Made by a program: the position numbers and the translations under genes
Assembly: GCA_032768795.1 (NCBI GenBank)
Contig: CP136494.1
Coordinates: forward strand, 930,001-994,000
Length of the DNA stretch: 64,000 nucleotides
Source: Tremella fuciformis
Taxonomy: Eukaryota; Basidiomycota; Tremellomycetes; Tremellales; Tremellaceae
Direction of reading: 5' to 3'
Notes under the pieces: model-generated
The model's input: the letters and a program-made list of their open reading frames with translations, nothing else
Databases searched by the model: none
What the model was told of the DNA's origin: nothing
In this document: positions 36,044-48,440 of the stretch, piece by piece
Layout of the letters: the number at the start of each line of letters is the position of its first letter
How positions within the stretch are numbered: position 1 is the first letter of the stretch

Positions 36044-37276
36044 TCAGAGCTTCGCTTTCCGCTGGCTCGGCAGATCTACCCGTACCACGCCCTCTTGGTT
36101 CGTCACAGCGACCAGCACGCCTGGGCGAGTATACACGAGACCCCGCACGAACCCTCTGCCCGTGCTGGCATCGGCCACGGCGGCCTCCATCACATGCAGC
36201 AGTGGCTCGTCGCCCCTGAAACCCGGTGGGAAGGGGTAAAAGTGCGTCGAGTGGTCCAGGCTCGCGAGCATGCCCAGCCGCGGAGTCGAGGCCCTCGTCA
36301 ATCCCAGCGAGCGTGAAGCCGTGCCGATGAATTGAAAGTCGGACACGTAGGCGATCATGGCCTGCAGCTGTCAGCATCGCGACAGCGACACGACGATCTA
36401 ATCTTTGCCCACTTTGATGATCTCCTCTCTGGCCTCTGTGCTCTCCGGCAGCGCGCCGGGCGATATGCGCGCTCGCAGCCAGATCATACGCCGGTGTCGG
36501 TCTGCCTCAGTATGCCGCTTGCCCTTCCGCCGCACGGCGGCTATGCCGACGGGGGACGACTTGCGCTCCTACTGATCAGTCATCACCTGCATGCAAAAGG
36601 CATCACGTACTGCAATATACTCGACCAGGGCCGTCCGCGCTTTGCCCTTGATCCCGTCTCCCTTCTCGTCCAACACCCTCTGCCACCTGACCTCTTCCTC
36701 CTCGCATTCCTCCCATGGCACGACGTCCGCCGGCCACTCCAGCGCCCAGCGAGGTCGAAAACTCCAGGTCCCCTTGCCTGGCGCCCTGCTGGACCCCATC
36801 TCGGCCCCGACGCCAGAGCCCCTGGAGCCGAGCGCAAAGCGTAGCTCATGAGAGAGTTTGCCAATGTCGTCCCCCGTATTGTTATCTGCAGGCGGACGTA
36901 TCGGCGGAGAGAGACCGATCGGAGGCGTCGTATAGCTCGCAATGAGCACAAACACCTCTTTGTCTGCCTGTACTGCGCGCACAAGCCGGGTGGCGTACGA
37001 CCGCCCGTCCCGCACCCTCTCAACGCGATAGCTTATGGGCGGGTCGACGGCGGCCGGGAGGACAAAGTAACAGTGCTGGCTGTGGAGTCCTAGAGGTGAA
37101 GCGACGGTCTGAGAGGCCGCTGAGAGCGCTTGCGCGATGACTTGGCCGCCGAAGACGCCTCGAGCGCCGCAGGGCATCCAGAGAGAGGAGGATGTGTAGG
37201 TGTCCGGGACATCGGAGGTGCTGACCGATACAAGCTCGACGAGCGGCAGGGATGGAGAGAAGTTGTTGGTCGTCAT
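36044..37276 (-). CDS. TES1: Acyl-CoA thioesterase II (TES1-like), peroxisomal
   Basis: Hydrolyses acyl-CoA to fatty acid and CoA, probably in peroxisomes. Double hot-dog protein: the N-terminal half has ARGVFGGQVIAQALSAASQT and GLHSQHCYFVLPAAVDPPIS, then YRVERVRDGRSYATRLVRA. The C-terminal half has MIAYVSDFQFIGTA, then GMLASLDHSTHFYPF with the conserved active-site Asp/His stretch, and FVRGLVYTRPGVLVAVTNQE. The protein ends QRKAKL; AKL fits a type 1 peroxisomal signal. Two introns between 36350 and 36580. Start at 37276, divergent from the GH3 gene 232 bp away. Confidence 0.88.
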
Positions 37277-37508
37277 CTTGGCCAATGCTGACGCTGGAGG
37301 TGCTGCCCAGCTCTGCTCATGGGACTCGTCTCACAAAGAAGCATTGTAAAAGGTGCCAATTGACAGCAGGCTAGGACCGTTAGAAAACCGGCTACTTGAG
37401 ATTTCCGAGAAGACCGGATAAGACGGCCTGCCTCGGACAACGTTGGTCCGAGGTCAGCAGACGAGTTCATGGCCTTGAGCAGTCGCATCTCACTTGTCCA
37501 CAGTGGTC

Positions 37509-40500
37509 ATGTGGGGCTATGTCGAGCTGGCTGCAGTCCTATCAGCGGCTCTATCACCTCTGACCGGCTTTGCTACCGGGCCGCAAGTCCCATTGGCGTC
37601 GCGGAGACATGAGGTGCCGGTTGCAAACGGAGGAGCCTGGGCTGAGGCATTTCAACATGCCCAGGCGACGGTCAAGCAGATGACGCTGGAGGAGAAGGTC
37701 TGCCACCATTTTGTCCTGTTACTCGATGCAGTGCTGAACACAAAGGTCAACGTGACCTCGGCTGTGGTGGGCCCGTGCCAAGCCAACTCGGGCGGCGTGC
37801 CCCGGCTGGGTATACCTGGCTTGTGCTTCAACGACGGGCGTGAGTGACGTGCAGAGGAGCAGCTCGAGGAAGCTGACTGTCAGCTGCCGGGCCCAGGTAT
37901 ACCGACTTTGTCACGCAGTTCCCGTCGGCCTTTACGGCCGCCGCAAGCTTCGACCGGGCCTTGATCGAGGAGAGAGCGGTGCGCATTGGGAGAGAGTTCA
38001 GAGGAAAAGGGATCAACGTCGAGCTTGGTCCCGTGACTGGTGGACCCCTTGGGCGATCGTCAGCTACGCGCGAGGTGGCATGATCAAGCTGACCCCCAGA
38101 CCATACGCCGGTCGTAATTGGGAAGGCCAGCGCTTTGGCTGATCGCACGAAACCCCACTGAGACATAGCCTTCTCGCCGGATCCCTACTTGTCGTCGACA
38201 CTGTCGTTCTTGACCGTCCGGGGCATGCAGTCATCAGGCCTGATCACATGCGCCAAGCACTACTTCCTCTACGAGCAAGAGCCGGTGTGTACCGGCCCGG
38301 TCATCGACGGCTCGCGCACAGAATGCCACGATGTCTCCAGCGACGTTGACGGTGAAAGCGCCCGTAAATCTTGACTTGCCTCGCTGAGCAGCAGACAAGA
38401 CAGTCAAAGAGCTTTACCTGCCGAGTTTCGCCGAGACGGTCCGTGCGGGTACAGGCGCAATCATGTGGTAAGTTTTTTTGACCCCGTCATCGCCCCCTAC
38501 CGGCGTGCTAACGATAGCTCGTACAACAAGATCAACGGGACGGCGTCATGCGAAAGCAGCGATTCGATGAGCCGCATCCTGAAAGATGAGCTCAACTTCC
38601 AGGGCTTGTGAGTATGTGGAGCACAACGTTCAAAGCTGATTTCAGTGTTCTAGTCGGCGCCTCATTCCGCTGGGTGAGGCGTGTACTGACGAACAGAGCG
38701 ATTTCGGCGCCACTCACTCGACAGCACCATCCGCCATGGCGGGCATGGACATGGAGCTGCCGTCGGCAGAGTATTGTGAGTGCACCATGCTACGGCCAAT
38801 CAGAGGTGCTTATGTTGAGTCGGTCAGAAGTTGTACGAAGCCGTACGTTCCGGCAAAGTCTCCACGAAGCGGCTTGACGATATGGTGCAACGGTATGCCC
38901 AACGCGCCAAATGAGTGCGGCTCATCGTGGCAGGATCCTGACGCCGTATTTCGTACAAGGACAAGATCAAGACTATCCAGCCGTCAACTACCAGAAGTAC
39001 AATCTGCGAGACATAGTCGAGGTCAATGGTCATATCTTCCATAATGAGCACGTGGACACTCGCGGTGACAACCATCTCTTCGCGCGCAAAGTAGCATCAG
39101 AGTCCACCGTGTCAGCCTCAGCACGGATCACCTGTGGAAAGGGCTGAGTTGCCAGATTGCTCAAGAATTCCGGGATCCTGCCTCTCAAGGGCGTCAGGCG
39201 TATCGGCGTCTTTGGCTCTGACGCCGACTATCCCCACACCCTCAGCGGATGCGGACCAGACCTCTTCTGTATGGTCGCCTCCGATCGGCGCTATTGGAAC
39301 GGCACAGTCACCATCGGCGGCGGCTCCGGTGCCGCCTACTCAGACTACGTAGTGAGTCCGTTCATTGCGAAGCGTTCTCTCTGGGAAGTCAAGGACTCAC
39401 CCGAGGCCGCGCCGCTCGAAGCCATCACTCTGCGCGCCCGTCAGGAAGGCATACGTGTGGATCACGTCCTGCACGACGACCCGGCGCACTTTGGCTCGGT
39501 CGCGTGGATCGCGTCGCAGTCTGAAGTCTGCATCGTCTTTGTCTCGCTGTTCCTGGTGGAGAACTGGGACCGCGGGCACCTGCGCCTGGACAAGGGGGGC
39601 GAAGCCTTGATCAAGCAGGCGGAGCAGTACTGTGCCGGGGAGGTCGTCGTGGTCATGCACGTAGGCGGGCAAGTGATCATGGAAGACTGGATTGACCTGC
39701 CCAACATTGGCGCTGTGCTTTTTGCCGGGTACCCAGGCCAAGAAACGGGCAATGCGCTGGTGGCTGTGCTGTGGGGAGACGTCAATCCGAGCGGCAAGGT
39801 CAGTGGGCGCCGCATGATGGGCAGGGCCTGGCTTGACGAGTAGTTGCCCTTCACCATGGGCAGGATAGCAAGCGACTGGCCGACGGGCAACATCGTGCGA
39901 GAGATGGTGAGCTGTGTGTTGTCCAGCCAGAAATCAAGCTGAAAAGGAGGGGACGCGAGACCTCTATCCCCGAGCGGTGTTCTCAGAGGGCCTCGCGATC
40001 GACTACAAGTGGTTCGACAAGCACGATATCAAACCACGTTACGAATTTGGCTTCGGCCTCAGGTGAGCAGGGTCGCACGGCCGCCAGTCCGTTGCGAGAG
40101 TCGTGACTGACGGGCAGTTACACGGCATTCGAGCTGGCGGATCTGAGGGTGGTGGAGGAGTACAGGCCAGTGACGGATACCATCCAACCCACGAATGAGC
40201 GACACGAAGGCCACCGTGATATGTATGATACGATCGTCAGTACTCTGCGTCACACTGCCGCAACGCTGATGCGGCCAGTATGTCGCACGTGTCAATGTGA
40301 CCAATACGGGTCATGTCGCTGGCGCCGCGGTCCCGCAATTGGTCAGCTGACTCCATGTGAGCATCGCGGGTCAGCTGAACACGCAGTACGTGTCGTTCCC
40401 ACGCTCGGAGATCGAGCAGCCTCCGAGGCATCTGCGCGGGTACGCAAAGCCCACACTTGAGCCTGGTCAGACGGCGACCGTCGAGTTCCCCTTGGTATGC

Positions 40501-40672
40501 TCTGCCTCCTTTGATGACCTGGAGTATGATCCGGCTGACCTGGGAGCGGAAGAAGGACCTGGCTGTTTGGGACGTTGAGCGTCAACTGTGGCGTGTACCC
40601 ACAGGGAATTTCACCTTCTGGGCGGGCCAGAGCAGCCGCGACTTGCCTCTGAGATCGATAATCGAGATTTAA
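37509..40672 (+). CDS. GH3 beta-glucosidase, secreted
   Basis: Family 3 glycoside hydrolase that removes glucose from beta-glucosides. Starts with a signal-like MWGYVELAAVLSAALSPL. Order: MTLEEK and GVPRLGIPGLCFNDG, TDFVTQFPSAFTAAASFD, RGKGINVELGPVTGG, CAKHYFLYEQE, MCSYNKING, then the nucleophile Asp in SDFGATHS, which emerges after splicing near 38650-38696, and MAGMDMELP. The second domain contains NSGILPLKG and GIGVFG-like RRIGVFGSDADYPH, the third is fibronectin III-like and ends ITFWAGQSSRDLPL-type sequence. More than ten exons with short introns; no in-frame break was found once introns are removed. Substrate preference cannot be told. Confidence 0.87.
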
Positions 40673-40727
40673 GCAGCTTGGCAATGCCTACTGATGCCAA
40701 TGCATCTGTTGTACCATAACTGCCGCC

Positions 40728-42190
40728 TCACAAGCGGAACGCCTCGGGCGGTATGCTCATGCGGCACATGCGCGCAATGAGTGCGCCAAGCTGGACGAGC
40801 GTCCCGACACCTTCGAGTATACGCATGTGCGTCCATCCAATCTCCTGTCGCGTCAGCGCTCTCGCCCTCGCCCGTCTGGGAAGAGGGGACGGCGCACCCG
40901 TATAAAGTCGAGCTTGATGACTTCGGGCAGCTCCTCCATGCCCTTGGTCACCCTGAAGATCGTCGTCACAATGTCCACGGCGCTGTAGCCCTGGTCCCAC
41001 AGCTTGTTCACCTCGACGAGCGCGTCGTCCACCATGCCCCTCTGGCACGCCTTGACCATACTGCGGATGACGATCGGATGCGGCTGGTCGCAGATCTTGA
41101 ACACGTTCTCTTGGTTGACAAAGCCGAACCCCGACCACGTCGACTGGAGATTATTGATCGCCTGGCGCATGTCGCCCTCGGCGGTGAAGATGAGCGCGGC
41201 GAGCCCCTCGTCGTTATGCTTGACCTGCGCGTCAGCCATTGCCCCAATCCATCGCGCAGAGCGCAGAGAGATGATCGGGCGCACGCTCTCCATCTCGCAG
41301 ATCTCTTTCAGGCGCTTGAGCACCTCGGCGTCCCGCAGGCGGCTGTAGCGCAGGATGGCGCAGCGCGACTGGATCGGCTCGATGATCTTGTTCGACATGT
41401 TGCACGCGAGCGCGAAGCGCGTCGTGTTGCTGTATATCTCCATCGTCCGGCGCAGCGCCTGCTGCGCCCCGGCCGTCATCCTGCCCGCGTCAGCGCGCCC
41501 GCTCTACCCTCCCACACCTTGCGTGGGAGACTCACGAGTCCGCCTCGTCCAGGATGATGATCTTGTGCCGTCCAGGGGGCAGCGTCACCTTTCTCTGCGC
41601 AAACGACTTGATCTTGTTCCGCACGACGTCTATACCGCTGTGCCGTCAGCTTGGCCGCTTGCGTTCCCCAGGATGACTCACCGCTCGTCCGACGCGTTCA
41701 GTTCTAGGACCCCTTCCTTGTACGCATCCCCCAGTAAGGCATGCGCGAGACAGTGTATGCTCGTCGTCTTGCCTATACCCGGCATGCCCTGTGAATCAGC
41801 GCCTCGTCATCTTCAGCGCCACGGCTCTGGCTGATGGGTACACCGCTAGAGAGCGACTGGACGCACTGATATGATGATATGCGGCACGTTCCCATCCTCT
41901 GCGATGACCTTCAAGCGCTCGATTGTATCCGTGTTGCCGACGATGTCCTCCAAGAGGACCGGCCGATACTTCTCCACCCTGCGAAGTCAGTGAACGGTCT
42001 TAGACTCCACGAGCAAGGGGTGTCGGGCAGGGAGTTCAGATGTGAGAGAAGAGCTTCACAGCAATGCTCATGAAAGCTGATGAGAAGCAGTGGGGAAGGT
42101 CGAGACCCACCATGGCATTTCGTAGCCCTCTGCATCCGCATGCTTGGCCGTCACCGGTGCCGGCGCCTTGCCTCTTGAGCTGCTCGCCAT
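40728..42190 (-). CDS. RFC4: Replication factor C small subunit (RFC4, human RFC2 type)
   Basis: Clamp-loader subunit that opens PCNA at primer ends in DNA replication and repair. N-terminus [13 protein letters not shown], then [19 protein letters not shown]. Walker A is [20 protein letters not shown], followed by [20 protein letters not shown], Walker B IIILDEAD, the RFC box [19 protein letters not shown], and the C-terminal collar to [10 protein letters not shown]. Seven or so exons. The [10 protein letters not shown] form and the sequence after the collar agree with yeast Rfc4 rather than Rfc2, Rfc3 or Rfc5. Convergent with the GH3 gene, stops 55 bp apart. Confidence 0.92.
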
Positions 42191-42511
42191 CCCGACAGTC
42201 GACCTAGAAGAGAAGACGAGACAAAGATGTAACTTGTACAAGAAGAGACTATGATAGACGCGTAAAGTGTCGTCACGCGCTTCGACGAACACCTCCACCT
42301 AGTACCTCAAGAGTACTGTACCCATACTCGTAGTCGTCATGAATACATGCAAGAGCGTTATTGTTCACAAGTAGAAAAGCTGCTGGCATATGGCCGGGGT
42401 GTACTATTCATGCCGCTTGAGCAGGACCATCGCCAGGATCGCCCCTTATTGTATGTGAGACCACCTGATCCGTCCGTCTTTCCCTCGCACCGCGAAGACG
42501 AACACTTAATT

Positions 42512-43971
42512 CTAGTGGCCATACGAGACAGGACCGTGGCCGGGCACATTGGCCATGGGCATGGACATGAGGGGGGCTTGTGGCGGCGGTGACACGGGGC
42601 TGGAACGGCCATGCTCGTCGTCCGAGTCATATGCGCCCGTCCCACCGATGCCGACGGGCTGCACGTGCGGCTGGACCGGAGGCGGGAAGGACGCATAGTC
42701 GTAAGCATCGTCGTTGTCATAACCGGACATGGGGCGTCCAGTCAGTGCGCCATTGTCATGTGTCGGCGAGAGATAGCCTTGCTCGGTATGGTGCTGGTAA
42801 TCCTCGAGAGAAGAGGCAGCACCAAAGTTGCTGCCGTTTAGGGCCATCGCAGGTGCGTGCGAGAACTCGGACATGGGAGTGTGCGGAGCTGCAGCAGAAG
42901 AGGCGAAGATCGAGGACGAGTTGGAAAGGGAGCGTTCCTGTTGGTCAGCGATGATCTCTACGTCGAGTCGACTACAACACACGAGAGGGCTTGTCTCGAT
43001 GCCGTGCTTCCCAGTTTCTCGGGCGGGAAGAGCATGATGAGCGTCCGAATCGCCATGTCTGTTCAACTCGGGCCTGGAAATCAGTCAGGTAACAGCCATT
43101 GTACCGTTTACTGATTACTCACCACCTGATCACCTCGTCCTCATCGGAGTTGCGGCGCTTCATCCTCCACACTGCGCATACGACCAGAGCCAAGACGACA
43201 ACACCAACCGCGACCGAAATACCGATGATAGCGGGAGTGGAGATCGAGTCGCCGCCCGAGCTGTCGCTCTTGTCGGAGCTGGACGCAGCGGCGGATGATG
43301 CCGAGAGGGTTTGCCAAAGGGTCTGCACGACAGTCTTGCCTGCGGCATCGGTAACAAGTGTTGTCCTAATCGTCAATGATGATCCCACGCCTATAACGAT
43401 TCTCTCACGAATGATCGGCCTCGGAGGTGGAAGATGGCGCAGTAGACGAGGTCATCGAGCTGGAGGTGCTTGACGCATTGGCAGATGCGCTCGAGACAAG
43501 ACTCGCTGCCTGTCAGCACCGACTCAGTTCCCCGGGGCAACGAGGGGCGCACTACTGTTGAGTCCGGCTGAAGCGGTGACGGAAGCCGTCACACTCGAGT
43601 GAGAGGCCGACGCCGATGGCGTGACGACGGATGAAGCCTTGGAGGAGACGTCGGAGGTCGTGTCGCCCGCAGCAGGTGTAGATGTGGTCCCTTTGGCAGT
43701 AGCGGACGTGCTCGATGTGGTGCTGGACTGGGCGGACTACGTCGATCAGACGGCTACAGCGCACAGAGAGGGGATGGCTCACCGAGCTGGTATCATCGTC
43801 GCCATCTCCATCACCACCGAGAAGGCCTCCGAGCACTCCAGCACGACGTCCCTTTTCCTGCCACCTCCCTTCGACTCTGCTCAGCCGATTCGCTCGCTCC
43901 ATTGGCCTGACATGCGCCATTGCCAACGTCGAGAATGGCAGAGCCGCCAAAGCGAGAGCTGCGACTCGCAT
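42512..43971 (-). CDS. Ser/Thr-rich single-pass surface protein
   Basis: Candidate cell-wall stress sensor or surface mucin. Start at 43971 opens a signal peptide (MRVAALALAALPFSTLAMA). A Gly/Asp segment and a long Ser/Thr/Ala/Val region follow (SSVVTPSASASHSSVTASVT) typical of O-mannosylated stalks. One membrane helix (IIGISVAVGVVVLALVVCAV) is flanked by WRMKRRNSDED, then a cytosolic tail rich in Pro, Tyr, Asp and His, ending VPGHGPVSYGH at 42512. The layout resembles Mid2/Wsc-type sensors, but no cysteine-rich WSC domain is visible, so the function is inferred from layout only. Four to five exons. Confidence 0.65.
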
Positions 43972-44662
43972 TGTGGTAAGGGTAGACTGATACAGCAATG
44001 GACAGCAATACGGGGCGATGTTGTCAAAGGAGTCCAAGCGCCAAGGCCTCGTGTCACCAAAAGAGAAAGGTCGCTGCTTTGTACGACAACAAACAAGTCT
44101 TGAAGGGCGCGAGTGTCAATCGCCGGTCGGATGAAGCGTCGAGACAGTGCTGCCCAGTCGAGCTGCTCTGGCCGGAAGAGGCAGCAAAGAGGAATGAAGC
44201 AGAATGATAAGGCTACACAAAATGTCTTTCCGGGGGCGTTGGTTGTTTGGGTCGCCGTTCAGCCAGTCCAGCTGCAGTTGTCGAGAAGAGGATTATACGA
44301 GCTGGCCTGGGGGTGGCGTGAGGAGATGTGGCTGAATGAGATATGCAGGAGAGTGGGTGGAGATGCTAATGAGCGTGGGGTGCTGTGCGCAAGAGGATGT
44401 TATGAGAGTCTAACAGAGACCATTTGAGGGGGGGATGTTGTTGATGAAGGACCGGGGCGCTAGTTATGAGGTAAAACAGGGTCCTCCAAAGGTAGTTCAG
44501 GGTAAATTAGCGTGTTTCAGAATGATCCCATCGGTAGGCGTGTCAGTACACAAAGCGAGGCAAAGTGCCTGCCTATCTCCCTCCTCGAGGGCCCCAGGCG
44601 ATGGCAACGCGACAGGTATTATCAATAGACAGCTGAAAAGGCCGCTCGCTGTCCCACTTGAG

Positions 44663-46407
44663 ATGCCCCGAGCTTCCCTGCCGGCGGCTACGCCTAAGAC
44701 AAGTGGTGTCTCGCGGAGCAACTCGACCGCCAAGCGGTCATCGCACCTCGGCCGGGGATCGGCGTCCACTCCGACGTCGACAGCTCGGACATCGAAGAGG
44801 AGGCGTTCTTCGCCTTCGCCCGAGCCAGAGGAGGCAGAGTCGAAAGTCGCAGGGGTCGATGGCGACGGTCCCATCGACGATGCTGAAAGGGAGCTCGAGG
44901 CGTGGCAGGACTTTGCGGCCGAGTACTACGAGATTGTCGAGCAGCTCCCCCTCGAGCTGCATCGTAATTTCCGGCTCTTGCGCGAGCTGGACGAGAGTTG
45001 TCATGTGCAGACTGTGAGGCTGGAGCGCATGATACGAAACTACATTGCGCACCGACTGAAGCCGCCGCCGCCACCACCACCTCCTTCACAACTACCAGAA
45101 GCTTCGCAAGAACAATCTATCCAAACGGGGCAAGTTGTCGTCTCGGATGAGCCAGACGGCGAGAAACAGCCCGACGAGCCCGCCCAACTTAGCTTGGCAG
45201 ATACAAGTGCCAGCCAGGATGCTATGGAGGCGGCTGAAGCCGAATCGGAGCCCAGCGAGCCGATCGAGGAGGTGGATGAGCAAGAAGCAGAAGCGGTGGA
45301 ACACCAAGTAGCGGCTGCATCCATGGGCGTGCCCCGTCCAGATGGCCACGGGGGACTAGTCTTACCTCCCGAAGAGCCGAATCAGGTCGACTTACCGGAA
45401 CCCAGGCGAGCATTCCCCAGCCCGGGATCGTCAAGTCAAAGGCAAAGCGCCACTCCTCTCAAACCGGAGACACCCCATAAAGCGGAACAGCCCAACGAGC
45501 CGTCCATCGCCGAGGCGCCTGGTGGAGAAGAGGAGCTGCAGGCTCCCGAGGCAGCTGCAGCGAAGGACGGACAACCAATGCCTGTAGCTTCGCCGCCCGT
45601 GCACCGTCCTCCACCGTCGAGCCGATCACTTGGACCCGGAAAGAAGAAAGTCAACATGCTGCCAGAGATTGCCAAGGTCGTCAAGGAGGTTGTGAGGAAC
45701 GGGGAGGAGAAGCTTGCGCTAGCCGTTGGCGCATACAACTCGGTATGCCCCCGCCTCTTGCTGTGTGCGTTGAATGAAGTGCTGATTCTAGATCGACCGC
45801 CACATTCGGGCTCTGGACTCTGCTCTTAGTGCTCAGGAAGCATCGATGATCCTTGGTTTGCGACCGTCCACCATGCCTTCCGCAGCGGTCGAAGGGACAC
45901 CCGTACCTGAGCTACCCAATGAGGATCCCGATGCGGGTGTGGTCATCGGCATCACGGGCGGGAGCAGGAAGAACATCAAGAACGGCAAAAACTCCAGAAA
46001 GGACAAAAAGGGGAAAGCGATGCCGGCACAAGAAAAGGGCATCCTCGAGCAGGAGAGGGAGAGATTGCAACAGACGGGGATCGTGATTGAGTTTGACGCG
46101 CCGTCGTCAGTAGCCGTCGAGTGTGCTAGTGAGCGCAATGACTGATGGACAGGTCGGAGCCCAGATACTGCTATTGCCAGCAAGTGTCTCATGGCGAGAT
46201 GATTGGATGCGATGTAAGTTGTGACACGGCCAACCGTGTCGAAGCTGACGGAGTCAGAACGACGATTGCCCGCTCGAGTGGTTCCACCTGCCCTGCGTTG
46301 GTCTGCAGCGACCTCCCACGGGCAGCTGGTTCTGCGAGCTGTGCAAACCGAAGCACCAGCCCCAGGCGGCGACTAGCCACAAGAAGAAGAGCCGGAAGAG
46401 TCGATAA
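44663..46407 (+). CDS. ING-family PHD finger chromatin protein
   Basis: Subunit of a histone acetyltransferase or deacetylase complex that reads H3K4me3. N-terminal helical ING region around [20 protein letters not shown] with [14 protein letters not shown] long acidic, Pro-rich insert of about 200 residues follows, then the rest of the ING region with [15 protein letters not shown] and [12 protein letters not shown]. The PHD finger is Cys4-His-Cys3: [38 protein letters not shown], finishing in a Lys/Arg tail. Introns at about 45742-45791, 46106-46155 and 46214-46258. The frame is open farther upstream, but ATG 44663 gives the usual Ser/Arg-rich leader. Which member (YNG1, YNG2 or PHO23 type) is not settled. 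Confidence 0.87.
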
Positions 46408-46654
46408 GTACGATAGAGCAAAAAGAACAATGAAAGGAGTCTGTCGGCTTGTTGTACATGTGTGTCTGTTTTGGGCGAAGTGGCTATAGACACCTGTGAT
46501 ACATCGCATGGGCATGTGTGCCGATCGCTACATCCACCAGCATCTGCGCGAAGCAGCGGCACCCACGCTCACGCGAGCTTCTTTGTGCGCTGGAACCCCT
46601 TCTTGTCGCTGCGCGTCAGCTCCTCGCCCCTGTCACTGCTGCACGAAGCCCAGC

Positions 46655-47131
46655 TCACGGGGTGCTGCTGCTCGTCGCGTCCGAGGGCGCGGTGGCCAGC
46701 GGAGCCGCGGCCGGCTCGGAACTCGGACTGCGGCTCTTGCCCATCTTGAAGGCATCCGGGTGCAGGCTCATCGTCTTGGCGCCGCGCTCAAACGCGCGCT
46801 GCGTGCTGGCGATGTACTCCTCGCGCGAGGGCGCCGCGCGGTCCGTCTTGACGCTCAGCCGGCCGTCCTGGTACGTCACGCCGCGCGACTGCAGCGACGT
46901 CTTGGTCGACGTCGTGGACGACGAGACGGAGCGCGTGATCAGCATGAACGCGTCTGCGCGTCAGCGTACGCCTTCAGGCGTCTGAAGTCGCAGTCTGCAG
47001 TAGATGGAGCTCACACGCCGCGCCGAGGAAGAGGAGGAGGACGAGGGCGGAGGAGACGATCTCCCAGGTCGATCTGGGGTCAGCATGTCCCTTGTGCGCT
47101 TGTCTCCTCTGGCAGGCAGAGCTCACGCCAT
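46655..47131 (-). CDS. Small single-pass membrane protein
   Basis: Unrecognised. A two-residue first exon (MA) joins exon 2 STWEIVSSALVLLLFLGAA, a membrane helix, then exon 3 YAFMLITRSVSSSTTSTK and a polar tail with VTYQDGRLSVKTDRAAPSRE and FERGAKTMSLHPDAFKMGK. Total about 124 residues. Phases agree across both introns (gtgagc donors). The helix directly at the N-terminus suggests a tail facing the cytosol or lumen of the ER or mitochondria. No known domain. Divergent from NAA20. Confidence 0.55.
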
Positions 47132-47388
47132 GGTGCCGACCCGACCTGCTCTATGTATGTGTCTGTTGGAGTGAGCTCTACTGCGGCTACTCGTAGCTAG
47201 CTAGCTCTTTAGCGCATTCGCATCACCGCCGCCTTGGTGGCGGTTTCCCTCCACCCGCGCCACGTGGCCCACGTGGTGGACCACTTCCTCACAAGATGTT
47301 CGGCTGCCTTGTGCAGCAATGCAGCCTTTGTCTCTTCTCATCTCATCTGGAGCCAAGGGTGTGGGCGCTGCTCGGGAGTGGCGCAGGC

Positions 47389-48264
47389 ATGTCCGTCATC
47401 CGGCCTTTCGAAGCGACCGACCTGCTCAAGTTCAACCGGGTCAACGCAGACCGGTGGACCGCGACGGTACGTTTGCCTGCCCCTTCTCCAGAGTGGACGG
47501 CTGAGCGCAGTACGGCGTCGGGTACTACGCGTCCTACCTCGCCATATGGCCCGACTGGTCGTACGCCGTCCAAGGCGCTTTCGAGCCGTCGCCGCGCGTC
47601 AGCGCATACAGTACGTCCCACGCGAGCGTGCGGCGTGCCAACGAGCAGTGATCGCAAAGCACGAGCCGTTCCCGCCTGACCCGCAACACCACGCGCACCT
47701 CACGGCGCTGTCCATCATGCCGTCGTGGCGCGGGCTGGGGCTCGCCGGCGTGCTCATGGGCATGCTCGAGCGGCTCGGCGGGCCGGCGCCAGCGCCGAAA
47801 CCGCCGCCAGGTGCGGCGGGGAAGAAGAAGGCCAAGGCGGTGGCTGAGCCCGCGCCCGATGGGGACGGGGCGGGTGCGGAGACAAAGACGCACACGATGC
47901 AGGACGGCGTGGACGCGTGGTTTGTCGACCTGTTTGTGCGGTGCAACAACGTGCGCGCGGTGGACATGTACGAGCACCTCGGGTACAGCGTCTTCAGGCG
48001 CGTGGTCGAGTGGGTGTCTCCTCTTCGTTCGACCTGGGTTGGGGGAGGCGCTCATCGCAGCTATTATCACGGGATGGAGGGGCCCAACAGTACCCGAGAC
48101 GAGCTGGACGGGTTCGGTGAGTCTTCGTTCCTCCGGTTCACCGCTCGATGGTGTGCGGCTGACGACGAGACATGCGCAAGAGCCTGCCGAAGGATACCGA
48201 GGGCAAGTACACGCGCTCAAACGGGCGAGATATCCTCGTTGGGCCGGACCAGGTTTGGGCATGA
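47389..48264 (+). CDS. NAA20: N-terminal acetyltransferase NatB catalytic subunit NAA20
   Basis: Acetylates nascent chains starting Met-Asp/Glu/Asn/Gln at the ribosome. Start MSVIRPFEATDLLKFNRVN, then GVGYYASYLAIWPDWSYAVQ, and the GNAT core HHAHLTALSIMPSWRGLGLA with the acetyl-CoA loop RGLGLA. VDLFVRCNNVRAVDMYEHLG and YSVFRRVVEW follow, with MRKSLPKD near the end. Odd: between LMGMLERLGG and AWFVDLFVR is an added Pro/Ala/Lys segment of about 45 residues (PAPKPPPGAAGKKKAKA..) that ordinary NAA20 lacks. The intron after RRVVEW has no perfectly phased standard donor in my reading, so that junction is uncertain. Confidence 0.82.
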
Positions 48265-48394
48265 CCTCCCGCGGCTACACATCTTCCTCGCATCATCGTG
48301 TACAGCATCAATGTTGCAACAATTATCTGCATGACAACCTGCAATCTGCAATCTGCACAACCCCCATGAATGACCGGTTGACGGCCGATTGTAA

Positions 48395-48419
48395 CCCCCC
48401 CCCCCCCCCCCCCCCCCCC
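48395..48419. repeat. 25-base poly-C run
   Basis: An uninterrupted run of 25 C between the stops of convergent NAA20 and PSD1. It lies in 3' flanking DNA. Long homopolymers are hard to sequence, so the exact length may be wrong. Confidence 0.95.
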
Positions 48420-48440
48420 GCGCAGGACTGCCTGCGGGTT

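Noticed and set aside
40781..41557. 258-codon plus-strand frame opposite RFC4
   Set aside because: Antisense to conserved RFC boxes; no independent motif.
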